Origin: Symbiodinium kawagutii
Taxonomy: Eukaryota; Sar; Dinophyceae; Suessiales; Symbiodiniaceae
Length of the DNA stretch: 64,000 nt
Assembly: GCA_009767595.1 (NCBI GenBank)
Contig: VSDK01015191.1
Coordinates: forward strand, 1-64,000
Direction of reading: 5' to 3'
Under the pieces are notes generated by a model. That model did not search any database and was not told the DNA's origin. It was given only the letters and a program-made list of their open reading frames with translations. Below, piece after piece: positions 11,404 to 22,979 of the stretch; the first letter of the stretch is position 1; every line of letters begins with the position of its first letter. A program made the position numbers and the translations under genes.

Positions 11404-11559
11404 ACTCATCACCAAGCAGTCCGGTTACCGGTGGAACTGGTGATCGATGGGCTCCAGGCAGCAATGAGGCGGAATCGGCGCGGAATCGGTGCGCAACCAT
11501 CCAATGCGCTGCGCGCAAGAAAGGTCCTCACATCACAGCTGCGAGCCGAGAAATGGGGG
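11404..11559 (+). CDS. Exon between two introner-like ends
   Basis: Opens after CAACCACCAAGCAG, a family C type right end, and closes at a family A left end (AAATGGGG|GTTCTAGG). The frame reads THHQAVRLPVELVIDGLQAA then LRARKVLTSQLRAEKWG. It may belong to the same gene as the 10.4-11.0 kb exons, but no join was established. Product unknown. Confidence 0.5.
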
Positions 11560-11625
11560 GTTCTAGGCCATAGGGTACCCCCAACAAGGGTTGGTTATGG
11601 TGGTTTACTATTATATAAATGAATA
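11556..11625 (+). mobile_element. Family A fragment, left half
   Basis: GGGGTTCTAGGCCATAGGG followed by TACCCCC and the TGGTTTATTA-like core; no right end was found before 11700. Confidence 0.55.
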
Positions 11626-12360
11626 TGTGAATGGCATAATCACTATACTGATGGAAATACAAGGTTCGGAACGCAGCAATTAATAATGGAACTACTGTAG
11701 GAATGATACCAATAGTTGTGGAAATGCCGGGCTAGCGATCATGGTGGATAGCTGGTGGAGAATGACCAACATTGACCAACTATGTTTGTGGAAGAACTAT
11801 GTTGGATCAATGAATGAATAGTGCATAGTGGTGGATATGATATTCATGGCACCAAACACAGCAATCATAGTGGATAGCAATCGTGGAGACCAATATAAGC
11901 CAATTATATGGCTGAATGAATAGGAGATAACAATAGTGGTTGATAGGATTTAGTAAGGGATGACTGTGGAGAAAGCATGATCAGGTTCAACAACATTGGT
12001 CAGGGATCCGGACAGCCAAACATCAGGAAGTCATGAATGATCCGTATGTTTGGCAATAGAGGAATGACAAACAAAAGAGAACAATAATGCACCATAGCAT
12101 CCATAGCATTCTTTGGCTGATGGTTCCTAATACGTGTTTTACGGTTGCATGCCATGCGACCAGTCGTCCACTAGGGGTCGGGGTCTAGTCCTACCGCTGA
12201 AGTTCACCAGCGCTGAACCATGGTGAACCAACAAGAAGAACGGGGATACACCAACTAAGTATGGCTCCACAAGGTGACGCTCGCTGTGATGGCTGCAGTC
12301 GAAAAAACATAGTGCTGTATTTTCGAGGAACCTAAAAGACGTATATAATTACTAGGCCGA
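11626..12360. other. No gene seen
   Basis: Low-complexity sequence of repeated GTGGATA, CAATAGTGG and GAATGAATAG motifs, with no sustained frame. Confidence 0.55.
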
Positions 12361-12439
12361 TCTTGGGGAGCTTGGATGTTTTTCGCACAAGGGGTGCGGT
12401 GATTTTGCCAAGCCTTTCGAATTGCAATAGGACGGCATT

Positions 12440-12546
12440 TGGCTATGGGTCAAAATCCCGTACCCCTGGTTCCCCTATCATCAACCATTGTTGTTATAGT
12501 TGGTCATTACCCCCCATTATTGGTTGGTTAATATTGACCCATGAAC
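12440..12546 (+). mobile_element. Family B element with damaged ends
   Basis: It has the family B body (GTACCCCTGGTTCCCCTATC, GGTTGGTTAATATTGACCC), but the left end is ATGGGTC and the right end CATGAACG, so neither the GT donor nor the AG acceptor survives. Confidence 0.75.
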
Positions 12547-12610
12547 GTTTGAGTCTAGAAATGTTTGTTGCGTCAATGAGTCGCAGGTAAATGCTGGTAA
12601 GTCAGTCAGA

Positions 12611-13211
12611 TCACAATACCGGGGGTTCAGGCCCCAGGAGCAGGGAATGGTCCTGGATGATCCGCCGTTGCTCAGCCCGAACTGGGCTCCGTGGCTGAAG
12701 CACTACATGCTCCGAAAGAACCCTCTCCTGTAGGATGGTTCCCTGAGGCTTGATACGCTTGGATGGTTGTGCACAGAATAGTCTTTGGTGCTTCAGAAGT
12801 TGATGAATCCCCAGGATTTTGTTCGTTTTTTTAGATACAAAGAAATTTTCCAGCCAAGCTGGTGGTAAGTGCAAAGCAACCAACGAGAAGAGTCGAACTC
12901 CTGAGATGTTCATTGACAGGTTGTTGGCAACCTTGGGGGGATAATAGGCATCAATCAAACAGCCAAGCAACCACCCAACCAAGCAACCAACCACCCAACC
13001 ACCCAAGCAACCACCAAACCACCAAACCACCCAACCACCCAAGCAACCAACCACCCAACCACCCAAGCACCCAACCACCCAACCACCCAACCACCCAACC
13101 AGCTCTCCGACCATGGTTTGTACAGTCGCACCTTCTCCACTTGGGCCATGGATCGGGGTGGCTATGGAGGCTGGGAACAGCCCGGGCGAGCCTGGAAGAG
13201 CTGATGGTTGA
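12611..13211 (-). CDS. Gene model with a minisatellite in its middle
   Basis: Unknown protein. The minus strand has coding-like flanks: 13211-13099 (SPGLFPASIATPIHGPSGEG, after acceptor ATCAG) and 12904-12611 (LGIHQLLKHQRLF, RIKPQGTILQERVLSEHVV, ending in TGA). Between them lies a GGTTGGGTGG-type minisatellite. A donor CTG|GTTGGG near 13098 and acceptor CTCAG near 12905 would make it an intron, but the phases do not match as I read them. Read through, the frame stays open for 208 codons and encodes a Gly/Trp/Val-rich repeat. Both readings are possible. Confidence 0.45.
12951..13101. repeat. AACCACCC minisatellite
   Basis: Imperfect units of AACCACCC, AACCAAGC and AACCACCCAAGC fill about 150 bp. 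The unit resembles the ends of family C elements but is not a telomere repeat. Confidence 0.9.
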
Positions 13212-13525
13212 GCATTTATAGCATGAGTCAATGACAAAAAGCTGAAGATGGTTACTATGCTTGATGATGGTGAATGAATAGCGAATGGTGACCATCTTCA
13301 GCTTTTTGTCATTGATGGTAACCATCTAACATTGTAATAAGCTTACTAGAATGGTAACATGGGTCAATGATGGTGAATGAATAGCGAATGGTTGTATTGC
13401 TTACTACAATGGTCAATGAGGAATACTTTCCAGCATTGGAGATTGGATGCGTTACCCAGCAAGCATGGGAGTCGTGATGCCATTATGTTGCGGGACCTTT
13501 GATGTGAATTCCTGCATGCATAGTA

Positions 13526-13638
13526 TGGCTATGGGTCAATATCAACTGACCAATAATAGGGGCTTTTAACCAACAATAAAAAGTAAATCCATGATTAATG
13601 ACGGGGAACCAGGGGTACAAGGTTTTGACCCACAGCCA
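13526..13638 (-). mobile_element. Family B element, reverse orientation
   Basis: Plus-strand ends are TGGCTATGGGTCAAT and TTTTGACCCACAGCCA. On the plus strand it offers GC...CACAG, on the minus strand GTGGGTC...CCATAG. Confidence 0.8.
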
Positions 13639-13661
13639 TATTTACATACAAGACTCGCAAT

Positions 13662-13970
13662 ATGACATTGATAATACTGATCACATTGATGTCTACAGTT
13701 TACAGCATCACACCTGTTCGCTTTGTGACACACATGGGCCGCCCAGCAATTTGGGTTCTTTGCTGGAAAACTCCAACTCGGACAATCAGCTCTTATTCTG
13801 TGCTATGCCAGTCAAAGGTTAAGGTGCAGGTGAACATTGAAAAACAGGGTCAGGGCAGGTTTCACAGTTGCACATCATCCTCTGAATATAGAAATCTATT
13901 CTCAGCAACCCGTACTACACAACTAGTGTTCGTAGCAACCCATCACGTATCCTTCCTACCAAAGTCATAA
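13662..13970 (+). CDS. Weak exon candidate
   Basis: Two plus frames are open downstream of the family B element (VRFVTHMGRPAIWVLCWK in one, SLCDTHGPPSNLGSLLEN in the other). A CTACAG acceptor precedes 13698. Frame not resolved. Confidence 0.25.
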   Translation: MTLIILITLMSTVYSITPVRFVTHMGRPAIWVLCWKTPTRTISSYSVLCQSKVKVQVNIEKQGQGRFHSCTSSSEYRNLFSATRTTQLVFVATHHVSFLPKS

Positions 13971-14766
13971 CGAAAATAACCAATGCTTACTAACCAACCA
14001 TAGCCCAACCATTCTATAGGCTGTGAAGCCCATTGCGATCCGCTGCCGTTGGGATGCACAGGGCAGGCTTCAACGCAGCCCACTGATGGGCCTGCCTGGT
14101 TGAATGCCAAACGTCCCTGGGCAAGGAGAAGATTGGGATGATGTGGGAGGATACCGTTGTCTATGTTAACTCATAATCATACATAAGTGAATACGTGTTA
14201 AGATGTACATGATATGTTGTAAGCATCATGTAAGCTAGTTAGTGAATAGTAGTGTATATTTGTGTTTGTGAAACCGTTTTCAACAGCAAGGAAGTACCAA
14301 TTTTCTTGGCAAGCACGGCGTTGGACACCATTGATTTCTTTTGGGTCTGAAGATTTCAATTCCAATCTCGCAGTCAAGTCTGCCAATCAATGTCATCCAT
14401 TGATTTGGTGTTGAAGGCAGATTGTGCTTTCTGTCTTCTGGTACACCCACGTTGGGTTCCTTTTAAACATAGCACTGAGTAGCACCGTATGCAAATAAGA
14501 GTGTCAACCTCCAGCTGGCCGCTATGACTAGCTGAGAATTCCGCAAACCAGACACGAGATGGTTAATGCAGGGTACAACGCGGAGTGTTGCTAGCCGAAC
14601 TGCTCGTCCATATATTGGCATTCTGAGCGCAACCATTGTCACGAATGAACATCTAACACTTGGTAGGCTATGGGAGAAATGGTGCTGTGTGGTCCCAAGC
14701 TAAGACTCATAGCTGACCCTCAAACATGGACTAGAAGATGTTTCAACCTTGACCCTGACTGCCCAG

Positions 14767-14928
14767 CTCTCCATGTCTTGGTTCGGCTGAGACTTACACA
14801 ATCAGCAGACAGCTTTGTTGGCGCCTCAGCCGTAACACGGCGGCCCTCTTGGAGTCGGAGGTGGTTCTTCAACGGATTTCGGCTGTTGATCATGAGGCGC
14901 CAAGTGCGTCCGTCAACAGGCTGATATG
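14767..14928 (+). CDS. Terminal exon, unknown product
   Basis: After acceptor CTGCCCAG the frame reads SAETYTISRQLCWRL, TAALLESEVVLQRIS and APSASVNRLI, then TGA at 926-928 of that kilobase. Third positions are G/C-rich, unlike the flanks. A second plus frame is also open (14670-14924) but has poorer codon use. No domain recognised. Confidence 0.45.
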
Positions 14929-14929
14929 A

Positions 14930-16270
14930 AGAAACATTTGTATGAAACTGTCAAGATCCATTAAGACCCACGAAGCGAAATCTTGCGAACCAAAAACTAA
15001 GTGTTTGCGGCCTCGGAACTATATCTTCATTACGTTCCAGTGAGTTCAGATGGGCCTCGCGTTCAGCCCTCACCCCCGTGTGCGAAAGAGCGTTGCGACA
15101 TTTGATTTGTGTTCATCCCTTTGTGCCGGTGCCCCAAGAAGACTAGTGTCGGAGATTGCGTCAACTGTTGCGTTATCATCAGACAAAGCTTGATTACCAG
15201 GCTTGTGTGTTGATGTACGGTAGTCACCCGGTAGTCTTTCTGAATCTCATCGCATGAAATTTAGCTCATGATTCGTATGACATGTGCACCTTTAATGTCG
15301 TTCGTGCACATATATGCGCAAGGGTCTCTATGAATTCAACATGATTCAACTATTTTGAACACTCTGAGGATTTAGATCCCAATAGACTTTTTTTCGGATT
15401 TCGGTCAGCTTCAACATGCATTGCTACGCATTGAATCGCGTGTCAGGCTGGCTTTGCTGCAGGCGAGGCCTTTTTTTGATTCATCGGAACGCTAATGATG
15501 TGGGTGATGGTGATTGTTGGTCATTACCCTGTACCCCTACTTGGATGTGCACCCCCATTTAGTAAGTGGGTAGAAACCATGGGTTTTAGAGGTGATAAGC
15601 TACCTTATAAGGCTTGTAACCATGGTGAACTAACCTCAGCTGCAAATCCAAGTACTAGTGTTGGCTGGGATTTTTACCTGCGCATTTTTTTGAGTTGTTT
15701 TTTTTGGCGGATGGTTTATATTGACCCACAGCTTGGCACAGCGGTCGCTCCATATGATCGTTGAGGTTAGACCGCCAATACTTGTGCGCAACATGAAAAT
15801 AGCCATGACTATTGGAATAAGCATAGAAATTGCGATAGGAATGTATAGGAAGAACAATAGCCATCACCCACATGTGTTCAGACGTTGATTCGCCACTGGC
15901 AAGCCGAACCATCTTACATCAGCTTGCGGTTAGTGGTCCCTTTGCTGTCACATTCCAGAAAAATCACTGTCTGCGATTGGTTCTTTGATGCTTTCTCCAG
16001 AAGCTTTTGTCAAGAAATGCGTCACTGGACATCATGTTCTGCGTCATGTCAACAACAACGTGTGTGTGATGTGTGACACCCTCAAAGCTTCTTGGAATTG
16101 GAATTGTCATAGCAGCCTCTCGTTTGGCTATACTTCATGTAGTGGTTGCATCGTTTGTGATTGGCTACCACCGTTTCGGGCTGCTATTCAACCTGCCAGC
16201 AGGTGCTTCTTCAATTATTTGTGATTAACCTCTATTAGCAGTTGCGTAGCACTTGGTACCACATGAGCTG
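14930..16270. other. No firm gene
   Basis: 15505-15735 carries worn family B pieces (GTTGGTCATTACCCTG, TTATATTGACCCACAG). Short open frames at 15885-16224 lack splice support. Confidence 0.4.
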
Positions 16271-16277
16271 ACGCCCA

Positions 16278-16395
16278 ATGCCCCAACGGCAGGCCACGTT
16301 GTGGAGATTCGAAGCGGCTGAGATTCCCTGCTGGCTAACAGGCGCTGATACGAAACAACAAGGGGTACTTATGCTGACGAAACAAGAAATAACTG
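16278..16395 (+). CDS. Candidate first exon ending at a family C element
   Basis: From ATG 16278 the frame reads MPQRQATLWRFEAAEIPCW and LMLTKQEIT, ending at ACTG|GTTGG, the family C donor. A TGA lies in frame six bases upstream of the ATG, which fits a start codon. Product unknown. Confidence 0.4.
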
Positions 16396-16511
16396 GTTGG
16401 TGCTTCCAAACATTATTTATGTATCGATCTGTATATTTATTTCCCTATAGTAATGATTCACAAATGGTTGGTTGACTAATATTTTTCATAGGGGTTGAAA
16501 CCACAAACCGG
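16393..16511 (+). mobile_element. Family C element with AATAA duplication
   Basis: Left end CTGGTTGGTGCTTCCAAAC, right end GTTGAAACCACAAACCGG. AATAA flanks both ends. The terminal AG has become GG, so splicing would need the AAG at about 16517. Confidence 0.8.
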
Positions 16512-16519
16512 AATAAGCT

Positions 16520-17860
16520 GCAAGTGATTGATATTGGTAAATGATAATCATTCACTAAGCAACAGACAATGAATCATTGCATCCAGTTTACAACCAACAT
16601 GTCAGGATCAATGGCTTGGTTGATGGGACAACCTAAGTTGGAAACCCTTTTTTACAACGACCAATTATAGGGGTTTCCTGTAGAATTCTTTCCCTCAACA
16701 AAACTAGTGATAGTAAATAATAATCATTCCTAGGTAACTGAGAACCAATCATTGAATGTATACAGTAGTTTGCTGATGCTTTCAAACTGATTGTTAGTGG
16801 TTGATTAAGCAATTGTATGATAGATGTATGATGTTGCCAAGAAACCATCAGTAATCACTATCCGTACAGGTGTCTGATGGTTTGCAACTGATTCATAGTG
16901 GTTACTGATGTTTCCGATGCTTCCGTCATTAGTTACTGATGCAGGCTTGTATCAAAGGTAATAAAAAAAGTGAGGATGGGACGCCTGTGAGTACTACAGG
17001 CGGGGTTGTTTGACAGGCCTTGACATGTTGCGTACTGTGCAACCATGTACCGGTCCCACGTGAATATGTTCCTCAACGACTTAACGCGTTCGTAGCAAAT
17101 GTTGGGTTGAGATATTCAGATAATTTCTGTATATTCAGCTCATGCTGATAGCAAACGCGTGTGCGTGTGTGACTAAACATTACTCACTTCTGATCACCGC
17201 TGGCCCTTCAGTTTATGATCAAACATGCCCACAAAAAACAGTTTCAGGGATTATTTGTCAACCATTTCACATTATTGCAATCCGAGATGAAGAATAGACA
17301 ATACATATGCCAATCTATCATCCAAGGAACAGCCAGACCTTCCCCATTGCTAAATGATATGATTCACCATGATCCGATAATCACTATATATTTGACCAAA
17401 TTGAAGAATCAATGATTAAGCAAATCGAAAAGTCAATACTCAAGCCAATTGAATAATCATCAACTAATCCAATTACATAACCAACCAAAACTCATACTAT
17501 TCACCATCATCGCTTCAACTTGCTCATGAAGTGATGGTGCCAGTGGTCCCCTCATGGCAGCCAAGCGAGCACAGCTGAACTTTAAAAAAGGTATTGTTCT
17601 TCTCCCTGGCAGCGGAGCAGTCAAAGTGTTTGAATGCAACACTACTAGAGATGCTGATAGTTTTTAAAGTTGTTTAGCAGTTATATACCGATTTTATAAG
17701 GGCTAAGAATGGTTCATCACAGTGGATAAAAACCAACGGCAATGGTTAAGCAACTACTAGTTGGTGGCTTGACTAGTTATATAGATCTACCCCCGTGCCA
17801 TACTCAGGCGTGATTGTGTGTTCCACCATGAGGATCATCTGACAAGCAGTGCCAGCAGTA
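16520..17860. other. No gene seen
   Basis: AT-rich. Pieces of family A or C bodies near 16620-16680 (CCAATTATAGGGGTTTCC). Otherwise no sustained frame. Confidence 0.5.
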
Positions 17861-17868
17861 TCCAATAG

Positions 17869-18318
17869 TCAATCATTATCATTACACTGGCGAAACTGCA
17901 CCCAAAGCCATGTTTGTAAGAGGTTGGTCAAAAATCCATCGGTACATCGAATTCTACGTTGGCGAACAATTGATTCTAACTCAGCCAAAAGCATGCCACT
18001 GCTTGGTTTTTCCCTTACAACCTGGCCCAGATCTTCTGGTGATATTAGTTTAGGCAATCCATATTTGATGAACTCCAATTGATTGGAGCAACAAAAAACA
18101 CTCGATGTTTTGCAGGGTTTAAGCCTGATTTCGGCAAGGCTTGTGGCTCTGGCCATGGCTAGAGGACACTTCTGGGGCCCTGTCACCACGGTCGACAACG
18201 GCAGGTGGTACCCTGCTGGGTGCTTTGCGACACGGGGGTTTCGTGCCGCACGACGATGACGTGGCAACTCGACGTTGGCGAACGCGGGCGATGGGGCGCG
18301 CCAGCCATGAAGGGGCAA
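17869..18318 (-). CDS. Possible gene, unknown product
   Basis: A 149-codon minus ORF reads LEFIKYGLPKLISPEDLGQV and LAELESIVRQRRIRCTDGFL and ends in a stop at 17869. The 5' part (18140-18318) is GC-rich and also open on the plus strand (STTAGGTLLGALRHGG), so the first exon may lie in another frame. No domain recognised. Confidence 0.4.
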   Translation of the reverse strand: MPLHGWRAPSPAFANVELPRHRRAARNPRVAKHPAGYHLPLSTVVTGPQKCPLAMARATSLAEIRLKPCKTSSVFCCSNQLEFIKYGLPKLISPEDLGQVVREKPSSGMLLAELESIVRQRRIRCTDGFLTNLLQTWLWVQFRQCNDND

Positions 18319-18550
18319 CAGCTATGCCATGGCTATCAGTTATCATGATGGCTTGGATGAGCAAAAAAATATCCATCCAATGCTATCATTAAAGAAATAT
18401 TCAATATTATTGATGGGTTTAAGGGCCAGTGTATTTTTTGGTAGCCTCGGGGCCTTTATGGCTATAGGCTATAGCCATTGTCCAAGAACGTTTGATTGTA
18501 GCATCACTTGTAGTTATAAAAGTTGCCAACCCCAAGAATGGGACACAAGG

Positions 18551-19187
18551 CACTACTGAGAACTCAACTGTGGCAATGCATCTGCATTTGAGGGTCGTTT
18601 TTGTGCAAGATCATGATAGGCAATCTCGGCCGTGATGTTTGCATTGACTTCAGTGCTGATGTCACCTTAGAGTTTGCCACCAGAAATTGCAACTGACATG
18701 CTTTCAAGCTTTTGCAAGCATGTCTCTTGACAGAGCAAGGATTTCAAAGCGTTTGCTTTAACATAGGGACATACCACACAGTCAGTAGCACTCTGCGTGG
18801 CACTACTGAGAACTCAACTGTGGCAATGCATCTGCATTTGAGGGTCGTTTTTGTGCAAGATCATGATAGGCAATCTCGGCCGTGATGTTTGCATTGACTT
18901 CAGTGCTGATGTCACCTTAGAGTTTGCCACCAGAAATTGCAACTGACAGGTTTCAAGCTTTTGCAAGCATGTCTCTTGACAGAGCAAGGATTTCAAAGCG
19001 TTTGCTTTGACATAGGGACATACCACCCAGTCAGTAGCACTCTGCGTGGCACTACTGAGAACTCAACTGTGGCAATGCATCTGCATTTGAGGGTCGTTTT
19101 TGTGCAAGATCATGATAGGCAATCTCGGCCGTGATGTTTGCCTGGACTTCAGTGCTGATGTCACCTTAGAGTTTGCCAACAGAAATT
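18551..19187. repeat. Tandem triplication of a 250-bp unit
   Basis: Units begin at 18551, 18801 and 19050 with CACTACTGAGAACTCAACTG; the third is cut after about 137 bp. The first two are nearly identical over 249-250 bp. Each carries GTGATGTTTGC and TGCAAGCATGTCTC. No coding frame stays open across a unit boundary. Confidence 0.95.
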
Positions 19188-19942
19188 TCACCAGATTTGT
19201 TTGGGTTCGTTTTGCACATCGGAGTGCCGTGTACATGTGCTTCTAAAGCACATGCTTGATGAACATGGAATTGTAGCGAAACGACTCCATGATTCATTTG
19301 CATACTAGATTTTCATTTGCATCTATGATTCTTTTTGCAAGATACCGTACTGGAGCAGTTGGCTGGCTATATGGGTGATCTTGCATTGCTTCCTCCTTTG
19401 GTTGGCTACCGCGAACTTACTATTTCTGCTATTGTGAACTGAAAAGAACATAGCAAGGAGTAATGCATGCTAATGTTCCTTAGCAGCACGCAGAGAAGCA
19501 GACGCAGACAATTTTGTACCGATACGCGATTGGATATTCTACGATATTCTTCAGTGTTTCTCACGTAATTCAGCCCACCCTGCTATCACAGCAACATCTC
19601 ATTCTTGCTTGCAGTACATCGAATAACTAATCTTCATACTGTTGTCATTCATGTTGTCACTATCAACCACTTCTACTTGGGTCATGCTTCTCGCAGCTGG
19701 GCTTGAGGATTTAGAAGCAATGGAAGCCGACCTTGAGAAGATGGAGGCGTAGCGTAGCATGTCGTAGCAGCAGACACTCCTGGCAGTTGACAACAGATGT
19801 GGGGCTGCGTCCCAAGCGGGGACGTTGGTGGATAAGGAAGTTTGAACATTGGTGAACCAGTAATAATAGTAATAATGGTTAATAATAATGGTTTAAACCA
19901 TTAATAATGGGTTATCATAGCTAATGGCTTACAGCTAATGGG

Positions 19943-20034
19943 TAATGTTGGTTTCTGATTAGTGTAACCCCCCTAAAGTAATGAAAATAGGCATGAAACC
20001 AACAGGTAGATACTAATCAGAAACCAACATTAAT
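19943..20034. mobile_element. Hairpin element with 21-bp perfect inverted repeats
   Basis: The arms 19943-19963 and 20012-20032 are perfect complements (TAATGTTGGTTTCTGATTAG). The position of GTTTCTG and CAG|AAAC matches the family A layout, so this looks like a young family A relative of 92 bp. Confidence 0.85.
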
Positions 20035-20236
20035 CGGGCACTTGTCCGAAAGTACCATGATCCATTTATCACGAATCATTCTTCGGTGTTTGCATTTTGG
20101 GAATGCTCGACTTAGGGACAAGTCACTTCGTGTTGGTAGTAAACCCATTATTTGTTGCGAATACACATTTTGTTGGCTTTATGTACTCGGCATTTTAGAT
20201 GTTGATCATTGTTTTTGACATTTGCCCATGATTTAT

Positions 20237-20246
20237 NNNNNNNNNN
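20237..20246. other. Assembly gap of 10 N
   Basis: Ten consecutive N bases; its true length is unknown. Confidence 1.
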
Positions 20247-20635
20247 TCCTGCTGATCGCTTGACAATACTGAATGATTATATACTGGTTATTAGTCACTA
20301 CACTCCACTGTTGCTTGCATACCTGTTTGTATACCTAGCAGTTGTTAGTGATACAGGGATATCTATTATTCATTGGGTGTATACCCATCCTGTGTTGATA
20401 CTCCCATGATTTGTTGCTTCTATTGCTGTAGGTCAACACCCCAGCTGTTCACATCCCATAAATGACCATTTTCCTCTGCATAAAAGTGCACAATCGCCCG
20501 ACTCACAGTGGAGTGAATGGCGAATTCCCGTCATGACCAGTCACGGGTCTAACTGTTGGATTGTTCACTTACCCAGGACTGTTGGTTGGTTGACATTGAC
20601 CCCATACTTGCTAGATCCCCTACCATGGTTGCTCG

Positions 20636-20775
20636 GTTCCCACGCTTCGGTTGATCCCAATGGCTTCGTGCGTAGGCGGCCTTCGATCATCAAAGCATGC
20701 TGGTTTTCCGGCGTGGCGGACGTCGGGAGACCCAGTCGTGGCAGCGTGGCGGTGGGTCCTAAGATGGGGTTGTGA
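20636..20775 (+). CDS. Candidate exon, unknown product
   Basis: The frame HASVDPNGFVRRRPSIIKA then GVADVGRPSRGSVAVGPKMG ends at TGA 20773-20775. It has G/C-rich third positions in an AT-rich setting. Upstream sequence (TTGGTTGGTTGACATTGACC) is a family B remnant. Confidence 0.4.
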
Positions 20776-21060
20776 ATGCGCGGCAGGGTGAACGCTTGAT
20801 AAAAGGTGCCTACATCATTGATGGCTAGCTATAGTCAACTAATGGGTTAATCATGGTCATAGAAACGGTCCATATAGTAGCGGTAAATGATGATTTAATC
20901 ATGTTTGTAGCTACAAGTATGATCCATAATGGCTGAGATTGGGTAATACTTGTCTATCATAGGTAATTGTTATTTCCCCACCTGTCAGGTGAGGGTTGTT
21001 AGATTTTATCAGAGCTGACTTCTCCTTCTCCTCTCCTTCTCCTCCTTCCCCTCCGCCGGT

Positions 21061-21740
21061 CCTCAACCACGACCAAGCGCGACTAGTGGTCGCTGCCGGA
21101 CCTCAACCACGATCATGTATGCCTGCTGGTGGCTGCCGGACCTCAACCACGATCATGTATGCCTGCTGGTGGCTGCCGGACCTCAACCACGATCATGTAT
21201 GCCTGCTGGTGGCTGCCGGACCTCAACCACGATCATGTATGCCTGCTGGTGGCTGCCGGACCTCAACCACGATCATGTATGCCTGCTGGTGGCTGCCGGA
21301 CCTCAACCACGATCATGTATGCCTGCTGGTGGCTGCCGGACCTCAACCACGATCATGTATGCCTGCTGGTGGCTGCCGGACCTCAACCACGATCATGTAT
21401 GCCTGCTGGTGGCTGCCGGACCTCAACCACGATCATGTATGCCTGCTGGTGGCTGCCGGACCTCAACCACGATCATGTATGCCTGCTGGTGGCTGCCGGA
21501 CCTCAACCACGATCATGTATGCCTGCTGGTGGCTGCCGGACCTCAACCACGATCATGTATGCCTGCTGGTGGCTGCCGGACCTCAACCACGATCATGTAT
21601 GCCTGCTGGTGGCTGCCGGACCTCAACCACGATCATGTATGCCTGCTGGTGGCTGCCGGACCTCAACCACGATCATGTATGCCTGCTGGTGGCTGCCGGA
21701 CCTCAACCACGACCATCCGCGGCCAGTGGTCGCTGCTGGA
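21061..21740. repeat. 40-bp tandem array, 15 identical units
   Basis: The unit CCTCAACCACGATCATGTAT + GCCTGCTGGTGGCTGCCGGA occurs 15 times without a mismatch from 21101 to 21700, flanked by one variant unit on each side (21061-21100 and 21701-21740). Because 40 is not a multiple of 3, each frame cycles through all three readings and all three forward frames stay open, so the long ORFs here are not evidence for a protein. Confidence 0.98.
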
Positions 21741-21749
21741 CCTCAAAAA

Positions 21750-22945
21750 TGTCAGAAAAGATGTCAGAAAGAATGTCAGAAGATATGTCAGAGAGAATGT
21801 CAGAGAAAATGTCAGAAGATATGTCAGAAGACAAGCCAGAAAGAATGTCAAAAGATATGCCAGAAAAGAATGTCAGAGGATATGTCAAAAAGAATGTCCG
21901 AAGAGATGTCTGAAAGAATGTCAGAGAGAATGTCAGAAGACATGTCAGAAAGCATGTCAAAAGATATGCCAGAAAGAATGTCAGAGAGAATGTCAGAAGA
22001 GATGTCAGAAAGAATGTCAGCAGAGATGTCAGAAAGAATGTCAAAAGATATGCCAGAAACAATGCCAGACAGAATGTCAGAAGATATGTCAGAAGACATG
22101 TCAGAAAGAATGTCAGAAGATATGTCAGAGAGAATGTCAGAGAGATCGGCAGAAGATATGTCAGACAGAATGTCAGAGAGAATGTCAGAGATATGTCAGA
22201 AAGAATGTCAGAGAGAATGTCAGAGATATGTCAGAAAGAATGTCAGAAGAGATGTCAGAAAGAATGTCAGAGAGAATGCCAGAAAGAATGTCAGAAAAGA
22301 TGCCAGAAAGAATGTCGAAAGATATGTCAGAAAGAATGTCAGAGAGAATGTCAGAAGATATGTCAGAAGACATGTCAGAAAGAATGTCAGAAGATATGTC
22401 AGAGAGAATGTCAGAGAGATTGGCAGAAGATATGTCAGAAAGAATGTCAGAGAGAATGTCAGAGATATGTCAGAAAGAATGTCAGAAGAGATGTCAGAAA
22501 GAATGTCAGGATAAAATGCCAGAAAGAATGTCAGAAAAGATGTCAGAAAGAATGTCAAAAGATATGTCAGAAAGAATGTCAGAGAGAATGGCAAAAGATA
22601 TGTCAGAAAGAATGTCAGAAGATATGTCAGAGAGAATGTCAAAAGATATGTCAGACAGAACGTCAGAGAGAATGTCAGAAGATATGTCAGAAAGAATGGC
22701 AGAAGAGATGTCAGAAAGAATGTCAGGATAGAATGCCAGAAAGAATGTCAGAAAAAGATGTCAGAAAGAATGTCAAAAGATATGTCAGAAAGAATGTCAG
22801 AGAGAATGGCAAAAGATATGTCAGAAAGAATGTCAGAAGATATGTCAGAGAGAATGTCAAAAGATATGCCAGAAAGAATGTCAGAGAAAATGTCAGAAGA
22901 TATGTCAGAAAAAATGTCAGAAGATATGTCGGAGAGAATGCCAGA
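21750..22945. repeat. 12-bp satellite, about 100 units
   Basis: Units ATGTCAGAAAGA, ATGTCAGAAGAT and ATGTCAGAGAGA follow the 40-bp array with only a few bases between. Period 12 keeps every frame: MSER/MSED, CQKE/CQKI or VREN/VRRY forward. With the first array it makes a 538-codon ORF. A higher-order pattern of several units recurs (for example around 22190 and 22440). Confidence 0.97.
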
Positions 22946-22979
22946 CAAAAGTGGAGTCAACAAGCGGTGTTGACATGAC

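Noticed and set aside
12951..13101. Telomere-like repeat
   Set aside because: The unit is AACCACCC/AACCAAGC, not TTTAGGG or a relative, and it is interstitial.
21061..21740. CRISPR-like array
   Set aside because: Units are contiguous and identical, with no variable spacers, in a eukaryotic context.
21115..22731. 538-codon ORF
   Set aside because: It is produced by a 40-bp and a 12-bp satellite that leave every forward frame open.
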